Part shown: positions 1-9,230 of the stretch, piece after piece | Numbering within the stretch: the first letter of the stretch is position 1 | Layout of the letters: the number at the start of each line of letters is the position of its first letter | NCBI GenBank assembly: GCA_040772905.1 | Contig: JAXGXJ010000010.1 | Coordinates: 75,019-139,018, forward strand | DNA length: 64,000 bases | Direction: 5' to 3' | Source of the DNA: JAXGXJ01 sp040772905 | GTDB taxonomy: Bacteria; Actinomycetota; Thermoleophilia; RBG-16-64-13 | Made by a program: the position numbers and the translations under genes | Notes under the pieces: model-generated | Databases searched by the model: none | Told to the model about the DNA's origin: nothing | Seen by the model: the letters and a program-made list of their open reading frames with translations, nothing else

Positions 1-299
1 GCACCAACACAGCTCAGACCATGTTCGGTCCCTGGGATCCCATCAAACGGGCCCAGGTGGTGACCATGATCGTGCGTGCAGCCAAGGAGCTGTGGCCCGG
101 AGTGCTCAAGACCCCGCCCACCGGCTGGTCGGGCGCTATGAGCGGCTTCACCGACGTGAACCACGGTGCCAACATGCGCATGGCCGAGTACAACGGCCTC
201 CTTGCCGGTCTCACGGGCTTCGGCCGGGACTGGAACCCGTGGGCACAGGCCAGCAGAGGTGAGGTGGCGCAGATGCTGTGGAATCTGATGACCCGGTAG
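1..299 (+). CDS. C-terminal end of an SLH-domain surface protein (5' end outside window)
   Basis: The reading frame is already open at base 3, before the first ATG at 21, so only the end of the gene is present. The visible residues form the last S-layer homology (SLH) repeat: a KRAQVVTMIVRA segment, a MAEYNGLLAGL segment and a final SRGEVAQMLWNLMTR. The same segments close the 895-residue protein at 12121-14808, so the two are paralogues at their C-termini. SLH repeats usually attach exported proteins non-covalently to pyruvylated cell-wall polymers. Only about 98 residues are visible, so the function of the missing part is unknown. Confidence 0.85.
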   Translation, partial: TNTAQTMFGPWDPIKRAQVVTMIVRAAKELWPGVLKTPPTGWSGAMSGFTDVNHGANMRMAEYNGLLAGLTGFGRDWNPWAQASRGEVAQMLWNLMTR

Positions 300-321
300 C
301 CGCCTCCGCTACCTGACCCCT

Positions 322-337
322 GCCGGCAATTCCGGCT
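322..337. terminator. Possible weak hairpin after the SLH gene
   Basis: Between the stop of the SLH gene and the convergent LRR lipoprotein there is a GCCGG ... CCGGC inverted repeat with a short loop (CAATT). It lacks a clear T-run. It could end transcription from both sides, but this rests on the inverted repeat alone. Confidence 0.3.
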
Positions 338-350
338 GGCCGCGCCCTCG

Positions 351-1160
351 TCAGTCTACTTCGAAGTCCTTCTCCGTGAGGTTCGGGTAGATGTCCTTGA
401 GCGGGGAGAAATCGGTCACGGCCGTATCCTTCAGCTCGAGCGTCTTCAGATTGGTCAGACCGGCCAGCGGGGTCACGTCGCTGACGGGGGTGTTGCCCAA
501 CTGCAGCTGTTCCAGCCCCTTCATCCCCGAGAGCACGCTCAGGTCGCTGATCTTGGAGTAACCGATGAAGAGCACTCTGAGAGACGTGAGGTTCGCCAAA
601 GGGCTGTAATCCGTCGCCTCGCAGTTGAACAACGACAGGAAGTCCAGCTGCGTCAGGCCGGCCAGCGGCGTGATGTCTTTGATGCTGTTGCCGCCCAGAC
701 CGAGTGACTTCAGATGAGTCAGTCCGCTCAGAGGGTTGATGTCGCTGAGCCAGTGGAACTGCAACCCCAGCATCTCCAGATTCACGAAGTGCTCGAGACC
801 GCTGAGGTCCTTGATCCTCATGTCCTCGGGCGACTCGAACTCTATGCTGAGTTCGAGCTCTTTCAGCGTCGCGGCCTCTGCCGGCGTGATATCGCCCGTG
901 GGCTTGTTCATGGCCGCGCGGATGCCCTTCTCCAGAAGGGGGTCGTTGAACACGACGGCGTCGGCGGCGGGAGCCGAGGTGGTGGTCGTGGTGGACTGAG
1001 TGGTGGACGGCACCGTCGAGGTGCTCGAAGCGGACGGCGGTGCAGTGGAGGCAACCGGGTCTTCAGTAGTCGATGAGCCGCAGGCCGCCAGACCCAGGCC
1101 CAAGCCAACGAGCAGGATCGTCACTGCTGCCGCCACGCACGCCGCCTTCATGATCTTCAT
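351..1160 (-). CDS. Leucine-rich-repeat lipoprotein (internalin-like repeats)
   Basis: A 269-residue exported protein. The start ATG at 1160 is preceded by GGAGAG and gives a signal peptide with lipobox LAAC, so the mature protein should be lipid-anchored outside the cell. A Ser/Thr/Pro-rich linker of about 50 residues follows. Roughly six 22-residue LRRs come next, with the internalin-type pattern (for example DITPLAGLTNLKTLELKD), forming a curved ligand-binding surface. A longer open frame begins at 1232 but would put 24 extra residues before the signal peptide. LRR lipoproteins usually bind proteins or polysaccharides; the ligand cannot be inferred. It is transcribed convergently with the SLH gene. 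Confidence 0.85.
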   Translation of the reverse strand: MKIMKAACVAAAVTILLVGLGLGLAACGSSTTEDPVASTAPPSASSTSTVPSTTQSTTTTTSAPAADAVVFNDPLLEKGIRAAMNKPTGDITPAEAATLKELELSIEFESPEDMRIKDLSGLEHFVNLEMLGLQFHWLSDINPLSGLTHLKSLGLGGNSIKDITPLAGLTQLDFLSLFNCEATDYSPLANLTSLRVLFIGYSKISDLSVLSGMKGLEQLQLGNTPVSDVTPLAGLTNLKTLELKDTAVTDFSPLKDIYPNLTEKDFEVD

Positions 1161-1363
1161 GAGTTCTCTCCGTCTCTGGCACGAGGGGACCACGCTACAA
1201 CCACAAGGGAATAGTAGCAACTGGACGGGCACCGCGCAGGATTCGAATTGTCGGATGCCCTGAGGGACTCAGCTCGGGAGGCCGGGTGCTCTCGACTCAA
1301 GAGTGTCCGGCGATGTCCACTATCCTTTGGCGGATGCGTTCCCCTCGAGAAGCGCCTTGAGCC

Positions 1364-1711
1364 TCACGCCGGCGGTTCGCCTCTCCCCGGCACGATGCAG
1401 ATGAACTCGAACGGCCGCGTGCCCGTGTTCCTGAAGTTGTGCGTCTCGTTGGGTGGTACGAACACATAATCGCCGGGACTCACCGGGGACTCGCTGCCAT
1501 CCGGTCCCACCGCGGCTCCTTCGCCGGCCTCCACTTTCACCAGATGGGGGAAGTCGTGTGTGTGATATGGGGTCGCACTGCCTTCATCCACGGAGAAGTA
1601 ACGCAGGATGATCTCGTCCGACCCTTCCGCGGGTCCCAACACGACCTGCTTGGTCACACCGGCGTAACCGGACGCCGTGGGACATACATCGTCGCGTCGC
1701 TTGATCCTCAT
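1364..1711 (-). CDS. Small single-domain cupin protein
   Basis: A 115-residue protein starting at ATG 1711, with AGGAGG about six bases upstream; the longer upstream frame looks non-coding. It has both cupin motifs: YHTHDFPHLVKVEAGEG (metal-binding His, Glu side) followed by PGDYVFVPPNETHNFRN (second His motif). Such one-domain cupins bind a divalent metal and act as small dioxygenases, isomerases or sensors. Nothing in the sequence fixes the substrate. The gene stands alone between the LRR lipoprotein and the membrane partner of the molybdopterin protein. Confidence 0.8.
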   Translation of the reverse strand: MRIKRRDDVCPTASGYAGVTKQVVLGPAEGSDEIILRYFSVDEGSATPYHTHDFPHLVKVEAGEGAAVGPDGSESPVSPGDYVFVPPNETHNFRNTGTRPFEFICIVPGRGEPPA

Positions 1712-1933
1712 CCTGGTCCTCCTCCGTGCTCCGGCACTCGCTGGGGCCCGTCCATGCCGATCACACGCATCTCGGGTGTGCGTCGTCCCATCGTACCTCG
1801 CCGGACTCCGTCTGGGCGGCATCTTGCGAGCCCCATCGCGCCTCGGGGGACGATCTCCGATGGCGTCTTCACCGGCACGATCGCGGGCGACAAAGAAAGC
1901 GTGCCCGCGACCGCGAAGCGCCAGTAGGACATA

Positions 1934-2323
1934 TCACTCGTTCGGTGGCGTCTGGTCGGCGCTGCCCTCTGCCGACGCGCGCCCAGCGCGCGCCCCTCTC
2001 TCACGGCGGCTCCTCAGCAGATCACGGTAGTACGTCAGATGCCAGCTGAGGTGGAACAACGAGGTCAGCGTCATGACCACTCCAGCTTCCACATGCCAGA
2101 AGATCATGTTGATCGGTAGGCTGAACGTCAGCACGTAGTCCCGCCGCACCGCCAGGAGAAGGCCGAGGATGCCGGTCGACAAGAAGGTCACGAGCAACAG
2201 GACGTTCCAGATCTTGCGGTGAGTGGTGACCCTGATGTGCTTGGTCCTGTAAAGGACAAAACTCACGACGTAGATGACGAAGAGGGCGATGGCGATGGGG
2301 CTGACGTAGTAGGTCGTGAACAC
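1934..2323 (-). CDS. Small integral membrane protein, likely b-type cytochrome partner of the molybdopterin oxidoreductase
   Basis: 129 residues with four predicted membrane helices. Histidines lie within or beside the helices (THRKIW, FWHVEAG, LFHLSWHL), the pattern of small DUF4405/cytochrome b561-like heme proteins. It lies 43 bases downstream of, and on the same strand as, a secreted sulfite-oxidase-fold protein, so the two probably form an operon. By analogy with YedY/YedZ, the membrane protein would pass electrons between the quinone pool and the external molybdenum centre. It is shorter than YedZ and not clearly homologous to it. Heme binding is inferred from the histidines. The last 25 residues are a charged, disordered tail. 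Confidence 0.6.
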   Translation of the reverse strand: MFTTYYVSPIAIALFVIYVVSFVLYRTKHIRVTTHRKIWNVLLLVTFLSTGILGLLLAVRRDYVLTFSLPINMIFWHVEAGVVMTLTSLFHLSWHLTYYRDLLRSRRERGARAGRASAEGSADQTPPNE

Positions 2324-2366
2324 GAAGCCCTCCAGACATCAGGACGTCGCTGCCGATCGAGTGCCT

Positions 2367-3077
2367 CTAGTCGCCGAAAGCCGGGCCTTGGTCATCGGCG
2401 TTGTTGCTGTACCCAGCGCTCTCCCAGTAGCCTCGGAAATCGGCATCGGACGAGAGCTCTATCCGAGTCACCCACTTGGCCCACTTGTAGCCGAACTTCT
2501 GCTTGGCGACCACCTGGAAGGGGAAACCTCTCTCCGGGCTCAGGGTCACATCGTTCAACTTCAGGGCCAGCAGGATGTTGTTGTCTCGGATGTAGTCCAG
2601 ATCGAGGGATGTGTATCCGCTCTCCACGTCCGCCGTATAGAATATGGCTACGACTGCCTCCGGCTTCACCCCGGCATCATCGAGGATCGCCGGGAGCGAT
2701 GGGCCGGTCCACTTGGCAGTGAAACTCCACCCCTCGACACAGTTGAGATCCATCAACCAGGATTCCTGCCCGTAGGCCTGCAGGTCGGCGTAAGACAGAG
2801 AAAGTGGCTTCTCCACCAGGCCATCGACCACGAGCCGATAGGACTCCCTGTCGATGACTTGGCTGCCCCTCAATGCGTTGTTGCCCTGGTCTTCTATGGG
2901 GGTGAGCCTCACCCCGTGAAATTCGGTGGCTTCGACTTCTCCCGGCGTCTGGGTCGAGCTGACGGCGCTGCCCTGGGTGGGAGACGTAGTGCCGGCGCAG
3001 CCGGCAACGCCCAGGATCACGGCTGACGCCACCAGCGGCACGAGGAGCGAGCAGACGTGGAGGGCCCTTGATCTCAT
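2367..3077 (-). CDS. Molybdopterin-dependent oxidoreductase lipoprotein (sulfite oxidase / YedY fold)
   Basis: 236 residues from ATG 3077, preceded by GGAAGGGG. A signal peptide ends in lipobox VAGC, so it is an extracytoplasmic lipoprotein. The core carries the SUOX-family molybdopterin domain: YRLVVDGLVEKPLSLSYADL, then MDLNCVEGWSF, whose cysteine should ligate Mo, then WTGPSLPAILDDAGV, and a final PFQVVAKQKFGYKWAKWV segment. The family reduces S- or N-oxides or oxidises sulfite; YedY (MsrP) repairs methionine sulfoxide. Lipid anchoring rather than Tat export is notable, because most homologues carry a twin-arginine signal and none is visible here. The downstream gene probably supplies a membrane heme subunit. 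Confidence 0.8.
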   Translation of the reverse strand: MRSRALHVCSLLVPLVASAVILGVAGCAGTTSPTQGSAVSSTQTPGEVEATEFHGVRLTPIEDQGNNALRGSQVIDRESYRLVVDGLVEKPLSLSYADLQAYGQESWLMDLNCVEGWSFTAKWTGPSLPAILDDAGVKPEAVVAIFYTADVESGYTSLDLDYIRDNNILLALKLNDVTLSPERGFPFQVVAKQKFGYKWAKWVTRIELSSDADFRGYWESAGYSNNADDQGPAFGD

Positions 3078-3265
3078 AGTCACCCCTTCCCGATCGCCGG
3101 AACATGGCACATGCGTACCCAGCGGACCCGGAAATGATGCCGTCGTCCACCGGCCTTGAGAAGGCCGAGAACCACTCTTGCCGACCCGGCGGAGCGACCG
3201 GCCGCTTGCGGTGGGGCTGCGCTCGGTGCGACACTGGTGCTTCTGATGAAGCGGTAGGGCTCCGG

Positions 3266-3684
3266 ATGGCGAAGCGGACCCTGACGCGCGCAAAGCGTGT
3301 GACATCCGCCGAAGAGGCAGGGGCGCGCGGACCAAAAAAAGCTGGCACTTCTCCTCATCAACGTCATCGGCGGCATCGCCGTCATCGGGAGCTACGTGTT
3401 CGGGCTGGAGGGAGACTCCGGAGCCGACGCGCTGTGGGGCGGGGTCCCGGAGGGCACGCGATCCATCTACGTGATCTCCATGGTGCTCTCGGCCATCGGG
3501 TATCTTGCTTTCTTGAACCTCCTGCTGCTGCGCGTGGACTCGAGGAATGTCCCCCCGTGCGGCCGCACTCCGGCCGGGGAATCAGGGCAAGGCGTACTGG
3601 GCTGCTGTGGTCGGCAGTTGCTACTTCGCCTTCCACACCTTCGTGCTGGACGCGGTCCTCTGGGCTGCACTGTTCCAAGGCTGA
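3266..3684 (+). pseudogene. Small three-helix membrane protein broken by two homopolymer frameshifts
   Basis: No single frame encodes this gene, but three overlapping frames join into one sensible protein of about 138 residues. ATG 3266 opens frame 2 (MAKRTLTRAKRV...). At an A7 run (3334-3340) the coding sense moves +1 into LALLLINVIGGIAVIGSYVF. At a C6 run (3551-3556) it moves +1 again into NQGKAYWAAVVGSCYFAFHT and ends at TGA 3682-3684. Each shift is repaired by removing one base from the run. The joined product has three hydrophobic helices. Homopolymer indels are typical sequencing errors, so the gene may be intact in the cell. I do not recognise the family. Confidence 0.6.
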
Positions 3685-3765
3685 TACTCCAGGGCTGCCC
3701 GAGAGTCGGCCGGCGCGCAGACTCCGGGACGGCGTCACTGCCGGCGTCGGGGGGGACGGAGGGTG

Positions 3766-4566
3766 TCAGGTCTTCTGCGCCTGGCAGTGCGGGCAGAAGT
3801 ACGTGCTCCGCGCCATATCACCCTGAGCGAAGCGTTCGACGGGGGTTCCGCAGTCCAAGCAGGGCTTGCCTGCGCGCCCGTACACCCAGAGACACCGGTC
3901 GGATGGCTCTGCGCGGCGCCGGAGCGGAACGGTGGTGCGGCGACTCGTGAGCAGGTTCAGACGCATGAGCCTGGCCGCCGTCTCGAAGAGGCGGGAGAGT
4001 TCCTCGTCGGACAGCTCGCGCACCTTCGCGCGCGGATGGACACGCACCTCGAAGAGCACCTCGCTCTTGTAGACGTTGCCGATGCCGGCGGCGACACGCT
4101 GGTCGAGCAGCACATCCCCTATCTCGCGCTCGGCGTGACCGCCAAGCCGCACCCTTCTCACCACCTCTGCGATGTCCGGTGAATCGGCAAGGAGGTCGGG
4201 GCCGAGGCGGGCAAGTCGCGGATGTGCACGCAGTGCCGAGGTACGCAGCAGCTCAGCCCGGTACGAGCGGCGGCATACGTAGGCGACCTCGCCGACGGTG
4301 ATGACCACGGTCCAACCGGCAGGTCGACGTTCGCGGACATGTTTTCGCAGCCAGCTGCCGTGCATACCCAGGTGCACGCGAAGGGTCCAGTCCTCCGAGA
4401 TGTGCACTAACAAGTGCTTGCCCACTGCCTCGACGCTCTCGATGGTGCATCCCGAGAGCTCAGACACCTTCCCCCGGTCGTTGAGCTCGATCTCGCTCAA
4501 TGTCCGGCCGGGCAGCTCGGCGCCCAGCACTCGAGCGATACGGTGGACGGTGTCGCCTTCAGGCAT
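3766..4566 (-). CDS. nei2: Fpg/Nei-family DNA glycosylase (Nei2-like endonuclease VIII)
   Basis: 266 residues starting MPEGDTVHR at ATG 4566. The family uses the N-terminal proline as the catalytic Schiff-base nucleophile and the following glutamate in catalysis, and both are present. The central H2TH region includes DVLLDQRVAAGIGNVYKSE. The C-terminus holds a zinc finger, CLDCG ... YFCPHC, that grips DNA. The enzyme excises oxidised pyrimidines and nicks the abasic site. It lies directly downstream of lhr on the same strand, with 60 bases between them. The same pairing occurs in mycobacteria, where Lhr and Nei2 are adjacent, which supports a shared repair role. Confidence 0.9.
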   Translation of the reverse strand: MPEGDTVHRIARVLGAELPGRTLSEIELNDRGKVSELSGCTIESVEAVGKHLLVHISEDWTLRVHLGMHGSWLRKHVRERRPAGWTVVITVGEVAYVCRRSYRAELLRTSALRAHPRLARLGPDLLADSPDIAEVVRRVRLGGHAEREIGDVLLDQRVAAGIGNVYKSEVLFEVRVHPRAKVRELSDEELSRLFETAARLMRLNLLTSRRTTVPLRRRAEPSDRCLWVYGRAGKPCLDCGTPVERFAQGDMARSTYFCPHCQAQKT

Positions 4567-4626
4567 GGAGGTGGTCCCGGCGATACCAGGCGCAGGCCGC
4601 GCCTCGAACAAGTCGCGTGCTCCAGA

Positions 4627-7600
4627 TCATGCAGTGATGCGCAGATAGCGATAGTCCCGGCGGAACCCGGCACGCTCGAGTCGAGGCACGAGGGGGGATG
4701 ACAGCGCAGAGTCATCATCGATGCGCTCAAGCGTGATCGCGCCGCGCGGGCGGCAGCGCGCGATGTCGCGGAGAGCAGGCAGAGCGCGTTCGAGCTGTTC
4801 CTCGGCCACGTCCGCGAAGATACGCAGGCGCCGGGCGTTGCGGTCCAGGTACAGTACCGGCACGCCACCCACGAGTACGACGGCTGCACCCACGGCGCGT
4901 CGGGCGCCCAGAGTGCCGCGAGCCGGCAGCGCGCCGGTGGCGGCAGTCGTGGGGCCTCCACGACCGCCCGAGCCCGCGAACGGAGGCCAGGGCAGCAGCC
5001 AGCCGTACGGGTTGGCAGGATCCGCGGCGGCAAGAGCGACCACCTCGGCTTCTGCGTCTTCATCACTGACACGTCGCAGGCCGTCCACGGTGCCGGAGTA
5101 GGCGAACTGCGCGCCGCCGAGCCCCTCCACAAAATAGCCGCGCCGGATCTTGCCCGCTTCCTCCATGGAGCGCAGCACGCGATACACGTTGCCAAAACCA
5201 CCGCCCAAGGCCTCCACAGCGGCAGTCTCCTTGGCGACGATGCCATGTCGCTCGAGCAGAGTCACGCCCCAGGCGTACGCGCGCTCTGATGGGGCGACCG
5301 GGTCTCGGATGAGATCCCGCACCAGCGACCAGCGTCCGCCGAGAAAGGTCGGCATCTCGCGGGCACCGTGCCGCGGGAATCGCGGACGGTGAGTGTGTTG
5401 CGCCGGCCGGGAGCCACGCCGCGCTGCACGCGTGCGCAGCGCGGCGAACGTGTCGTTGGTGATGAGACCGGCCCACACCAGGTCCCAGATGGCATCGTGT
5501 GTGCGCTCGGGTCCGGCCTCAGCCAGCAGGGTCAGTAACTCCGCGTGGAACGAGGCGCCCCGCGCTTCCAGGTGGGCGAGCAGCAGGTGGTGACGATCAT
5601 CGAAGTCGGCGCCTGCCTCGTCGACCGTTGCCGGGATCAGCAGTCGATCCACGCGGTCGCGACGAAACAGCATGATGCGACCGTCGTCGTTGCGCAAGGG
5701 CGAGTGTCCTACCCACACCAGCTGTCCCAGGGCGCCCAGCTCGTCGAGTCGCCCTTCATGGAAGTCGCGCACCCGCATGGGCAGGATCATGCGCACCAGT
5801 TCCTGATAGCTGAGTGGCAGGCCCTCGAGCTGGGCGATCGCGTCGATGAGCTTCTGGTGACGGTCGCCCGCCCCCACACGATGCCACGAAGGAAGAAAAC
5901 GGCCCAGCACCTCGCGCGGTACAGGCGATACCTGGCCGCGCAGCTTGGCTATGGTGCGCCGCTTGATCTGCCGCAGTACCTCCGGGTCGCACCATTCCTC
6001 GCCGTGCTCGCCCGGTCGGAACTCGCCGCGCAGCAGGCGCTGCTGCTGCGCGCCCGCCTCGAGCAACAGCTTCACCTGAGCCGGCACCATTCCGAAGCGC
6101 TCGGCCACCGCAGCTGCGGTGAAGGGGCCGTGGGTCCGCGCCCAGCGCAACAGCAGCATCTCCACCGGCTTCTCCTCGGTGGCGAGATAGGCAGCGGGTA
6201 CTCCCGGGGGCGGCGCGGTGCCGAGCGCATCGCGGTACAGGGCGACGTCCTCCACAGCCAGCCACACGTCGCGCCCGGCCACGCGCGTGGGGAACGCGCG
6301 CCGTGCCACTTCGAGTGTCTCCAGCCACTCTGAGGGTTCGCCATCGCTGCGCTCCCGCAGCTCGTCCAGCGACAGATCGCCCACATGGCGCAGCACGTCG
6401 TGCAGTTCGCCGGCATTGCGGACGCGCCGGTGTGGCGCGCGACGTTGCAGGTGATCCTCGACTTCGTCCACGATGGCGGCATCGAGGAACTCACGCAGAT
6501 CAGCCTCCCCCAGCAACTCACGCAGCAACGAGAGATCCAGTGACAGGGCCTGAGCCCGGCGTTCAGCCGCGGGTGAGTCACCCTCGTACAGGTACGCAGC
6601 CACGTAGGCGAACACGAGCGAGCGCGCGAACGGCGACGCGGTGGCCGTCTCCACCTCGTGGATGCGCACCTCGCGCGCGATTGCGGCGCGCAGCACCTCC
6701 CGCAGCGCCGGCACGTCGAAGATGTCCTGCAGACAGGCGCGGTACGTTTCCATGACGATAGGGAACGCAGGGAACTGGAGCGCCACCGACATGAGCTTCT
6801 GCGCCCGCAGTCGCTGGGCGAACAGCGGCGTGCGCTGTCCGGGACGGCGGCGCGGGAGCAGCAGGGCACGAGCGGCGTTCTCGCGGAACTGCGACGCGAA
6901 CAGCGGGGAGCGCGCCAGCTCGGCGATGATCCGCTCCTCGATCTCTTCGGGGTCGGGGACGAGCGAAGCGATGTCAGGAGGGTCGTCGCCATCGGCAAGG
7001 GTGAGCACGATGCCGTCATCGCTCCACACCGCCTGCACGTCGTACCCCACGCGCTCCGACGCGATCGAGCGCAGCACCAGTGCCCAGGGAGCATGCACCC
7101 GCGCACCGAACGGGCTGAGCACGCAGATGCGCCAGTCGCCCAGCTCATCCCGGAACCGCTCGATGACGATGTCGCGGTCGCTGGGCACCACGCCGGTAGC
7201 TTCACGTTGCTCCGCGAGATACCGCACCAGGTTGTCGGCTGCGCGGCTGTCGAGGCCGTACTCCTCCTGCAGCCGAGTGCGTGCCGCGGGCTCCTCGAGC
7301 TGCGCCATCTGCCGCGTGAACTCACCCATAGCTCGGCCGAGCTCGAGCGGACGCCCCGGACCCTCCCCGTGCCAGAAGGGCAGACGCCCCGTCTCGCCGG
7401 GCGCGGGCTCGACGATCACCCGGTCGCGGGTGATCTCCTGGATGCGCCATGTGGTCGCGCCGAGCGTGATCCTCTGGCCCGCCTGCGACTCGTGCACCAT
7501 CTCCTCGTCCAACTCACCCACGCGCGGTCCGTCGGCGCCCATGTGTACCGTGAACAAGCCACGGTCCGGGATGGTGCCCGCGTTGACGGCGGCCAGCATG

Positions 7601-9198
7601 CGGGCCCCGCGCCGTCCACTGATGACGTCGCGTTCTCGATCCCACAGGATGCGCGGCCGCAACTCGGAGAAGTGATGCGAGGGATAGAGTCCGGCCAGCA
7701 TGTCCAGCACAGCGGTCAGCGCCGTGTCCGGCAACTCCCGGAAGTCAGCGGCGCGGCGCACCAGCGCCGCCAGTTCGGGCACGCGCCATTCCTGCACGCC
7801 TGCCATAGCGACGATGTGTTGGGCAAGCACGTCCAGGGGGTTCTTGGGAATACGGAGCGCCTCGATAGCGCCCATGCGCATGCGCTGCGCCACCACCGCG
7901 GCCTCGAGCAGGTCGCCGCGATGCTTGGGGAAGATCCGGCCGATGCTGGTCTCGCCCACACGGTGACCGGCGCGGCCGACACGCTGCAGACCGCCGGCGA
8001 CGGAGCCGGGCGACTCCACCAGGATGACCAGGTCAACCGCACCCATGTCGATGCCCAGCTCGAGCGAACTGGTGGCGACAAGGGCGCGCAACTCGCCCGA
8101 CTTGAGCTGCTCCTCGATGACGCGGCGCTGCTCGTGAGCGAGGCTGCCGTGGTGGGCCCGCACCAGCTCCTCCCCCGCCTGCTCGTTCAGGTGCTGCGCC
8201 AGCCGCTCGCACAGGCCGCGGCTGTTGACGAAGATGAGCGTGGTGCGGTGCGCCCGCACCAACTGGAGCAGCCGCGGATACACCGCCGGCCAGATGCCGT
8301 ACTGCCGGTTGGTCTCGTCCTCTTCGGCGAGCATGAGCGAGCCCGAGGGACGGTCCGGCGGGAGTGTGGCATAGCCGCCATCCTCCGTCTCGACCACGGG
8401 GCGCGTCATGTCCTCCACCGGCACCACCACCTGCAGATCCAGATCGGGCGGGACATGCGCATCCACGACGGATACGGCCCGATCGCCGCCCAGGAAGCGG
8501 GCGACTTCGTCGGCGGGGCGCGCGGTGGCAGAGAGTCCGATGCGCTGCGGATCGGTGTCGCACAGTGCCGTCAGCCGTTCCAGCGAGAGCGCCAAGTGCG
8601 CGCCGCGCTTGGTGGCGGCGAGCGCGTGGATCTCGTCCACGATGATCCAGCGCACCGTGCGCAGGTTCTCGCGCGCCTGCGAGCCCAGCAGCAGGAAGAG
8701 CGACTCCGGCGTGGTGACGAGGATCTCCCCAGGCTCACGCAACTGACGACGACGCTCCTGAGGAGTCGTGTCGCCGGTGCGGATATCCACCCGCGGCAGT
8801 CGCAGTGCGACGTCGCCGCCGGCAGCGGCACGGGCGATCCCGGCCAGGGGTGCGCGCAGGTTGCGCTCTATGTCATACACCAACGCCTTGAGGGGCGACA
8901 CGTAGACCACGCGCGCACCAGGCTGCGCCACCGACTCGCCAGCCGCCCCAACACGCCCTGCCCCGGCGTGCGTCGGCTCAGGCCCGGCCTGGGCCGGCCC
9001 GGTGCGCTCCTTGCCGGCGTAGGCCAGTCGGTCGAGCGCGTAGAGGAAGGCGGCGAGCGTCTTGCCGCTCCCCGTTGGGGCGATCAGAAGGGTGTGGTCG
9101 CCCGCGTGGATACGCTCCCAGCCGAGGCGCTGTACCTCGGTGGGCGCGGCGAACGCGTTGCTGAACCACTGCTGGGTGGCGGGCCCGAAGAACTGCAT
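4627..9198 (-). CDS. lhr: Lhr-type large ATP-dependent DNA/RNA helicase
   Basis: 1523 residues, the size expected for full-length actinobacterial Lhr. RecA domain 1 has the Walker A motif APTGSGKT, motif II DEIH and SATARPADEVA. RecA domain 2 has TTLIFVNSRGLCERL and QRVGRAGHRVGE. A winged-helix and Lhr-specific domain follow, then the roughly 600-residue Lhr C-terminal domain. Lhr translocates 3'-5' on single-stranded DNA and unwinds RNA:DNA hybrids in DNA-damage responses. A Gly/Ala/Pro-rich insert of about 30 residues after the Walker A helix and another near residue 1420 look like disordered linkers. The gene sits upstream of nei2. Long antisense frames across it are GC-rich shadows. Confidence 0.95.
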   Translation of the reverse strand: MQFFGPATQQWFSNAFAAPTEVQRLGWERIHAGDHTLLIAPTGSGKTLAAFLYALDRLAYAGKERTGPAQAGPEPTHAGAGRVGAAGESVAQPGARVVYVSPLKALVYDIERNLRAPLAGIARAAAGGDVALRLPRVDIRTGDTTPQERRRQLREPGEILVTTPESLFLLLGSQARENLRTVRWIIVDEIHALAATKRGAHLALSLERLTALCDTDPQRIGLSATARPADEVARFLGGDRAVSVVDAHVPPDLDLQVVVPVEDMTRPVVETEDGGYATLPPDRPSGSLMLAEEDETNRQYGIWPAVYPRLLQLVRAHRTTLIFVNSRGLCERLAQHLNEQAGEELVRAHHGSLAHEQRRVIEEQLKSGELRALVATSSLELGIDMGAVDLVILVESPGSVAGGLQRVGRAGHRVGETSIGRIFPKHRGDLLEAAVVAQRMRMGAIEALRIPKNPLDVLAQHIVAMAGVQEWRVPELAALVRRAADFRELPDTALTAVLDMLAGLYPSHHFSELRPRILWDRERDVISGRRGARMLAAVNAGTIPDRGLFTVHMGADGPRVGELDEEMVHESQAGQRITLGATTWRIQEITRDRVIVEPAPGETGRLPFWHGEGPGRPLELGRAMGEFTRQMAQLEEPAARTRLQEEYGLDSRAADNLVRYLAEQREATGVVPSDRDIVIERFRDELGDWRICVLSPFGARVHAPWALVLRSIASERVGYDVQAVWSDDGIVLTLADGDDPPDIASLVPDPEEIEERIIAELARSPLFASQFRENAARALLLPRRRPGQRTPLFAQRLRAQKLMSVALQFPAFPIVMETYRACLQDIFDVPALREVLRAAIAREVRIHEVETATASPFARSLVFAYVAAYLYEGDSPAAERRAQALSLDLSLLRELLGEADLREFLDAAIVDEVEDHLQRRAPHRRVRNAGELHDVLRHVGDLSLDELRERSDGEPSEWLETLEVARRAFPTRVAGRDVWLAVEDVALYRDALGTAPPPGVPAAYLATEEKPVEMLLLRWARTHGPFTAAAVAERFGMVPAQVKLLLEAGAQQQRLLRGEFRPGEHGEEWCDPEVLRQIKRRTIAKLRGQVSPVPREVLGRFLPSWHRVGAGDRHQKLIDAIAQLEGLPLSYQELVRMILPMRVRDFHEGRLDELGALGQLVWVGHSPLRNDDGRIMLFRRDRVDRLLIPATVDEAGADFDDRHHLLLAHLEARGASFHAELLTLLAEAGPERTHDAIWDLVWAGLITNDTFAALRTRAARRGSRPAQHTHRPRFPRHGAREMPTFLGGRWSLVRDLIRDPVAPSERAYAWGVTLLERHGIVAKETAAVEALGGGFGNVYRVLRSMEEAGKIRRGYFVEGLGGAQFAYSGTVDGLRRVSDEDAEAEVVALAAADPANPYGWLLPWPPFAGSGGRGGPTTAATGALPARGTLGARRAVGAAVVLVGGVPVLYLDRNARRLRIFADVAEEQLERALPALRDIARCRPRGAITLERIDDDSALSSPLVPRLERAGFRRDYRYLRITA

Positions 9199-9230
9199 GT
9201 TGCAACGATACCCGTCAGTCGTCGGCGCGG

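Noticed and set aside
3334..3340. Programmed frameshifting at the A7 run
   Set aside because: The required shift is +1 and a second +1 shift is needed at C6, with no slippery-site or pseudoknot signal. Base-calling error or true decay is simpler.
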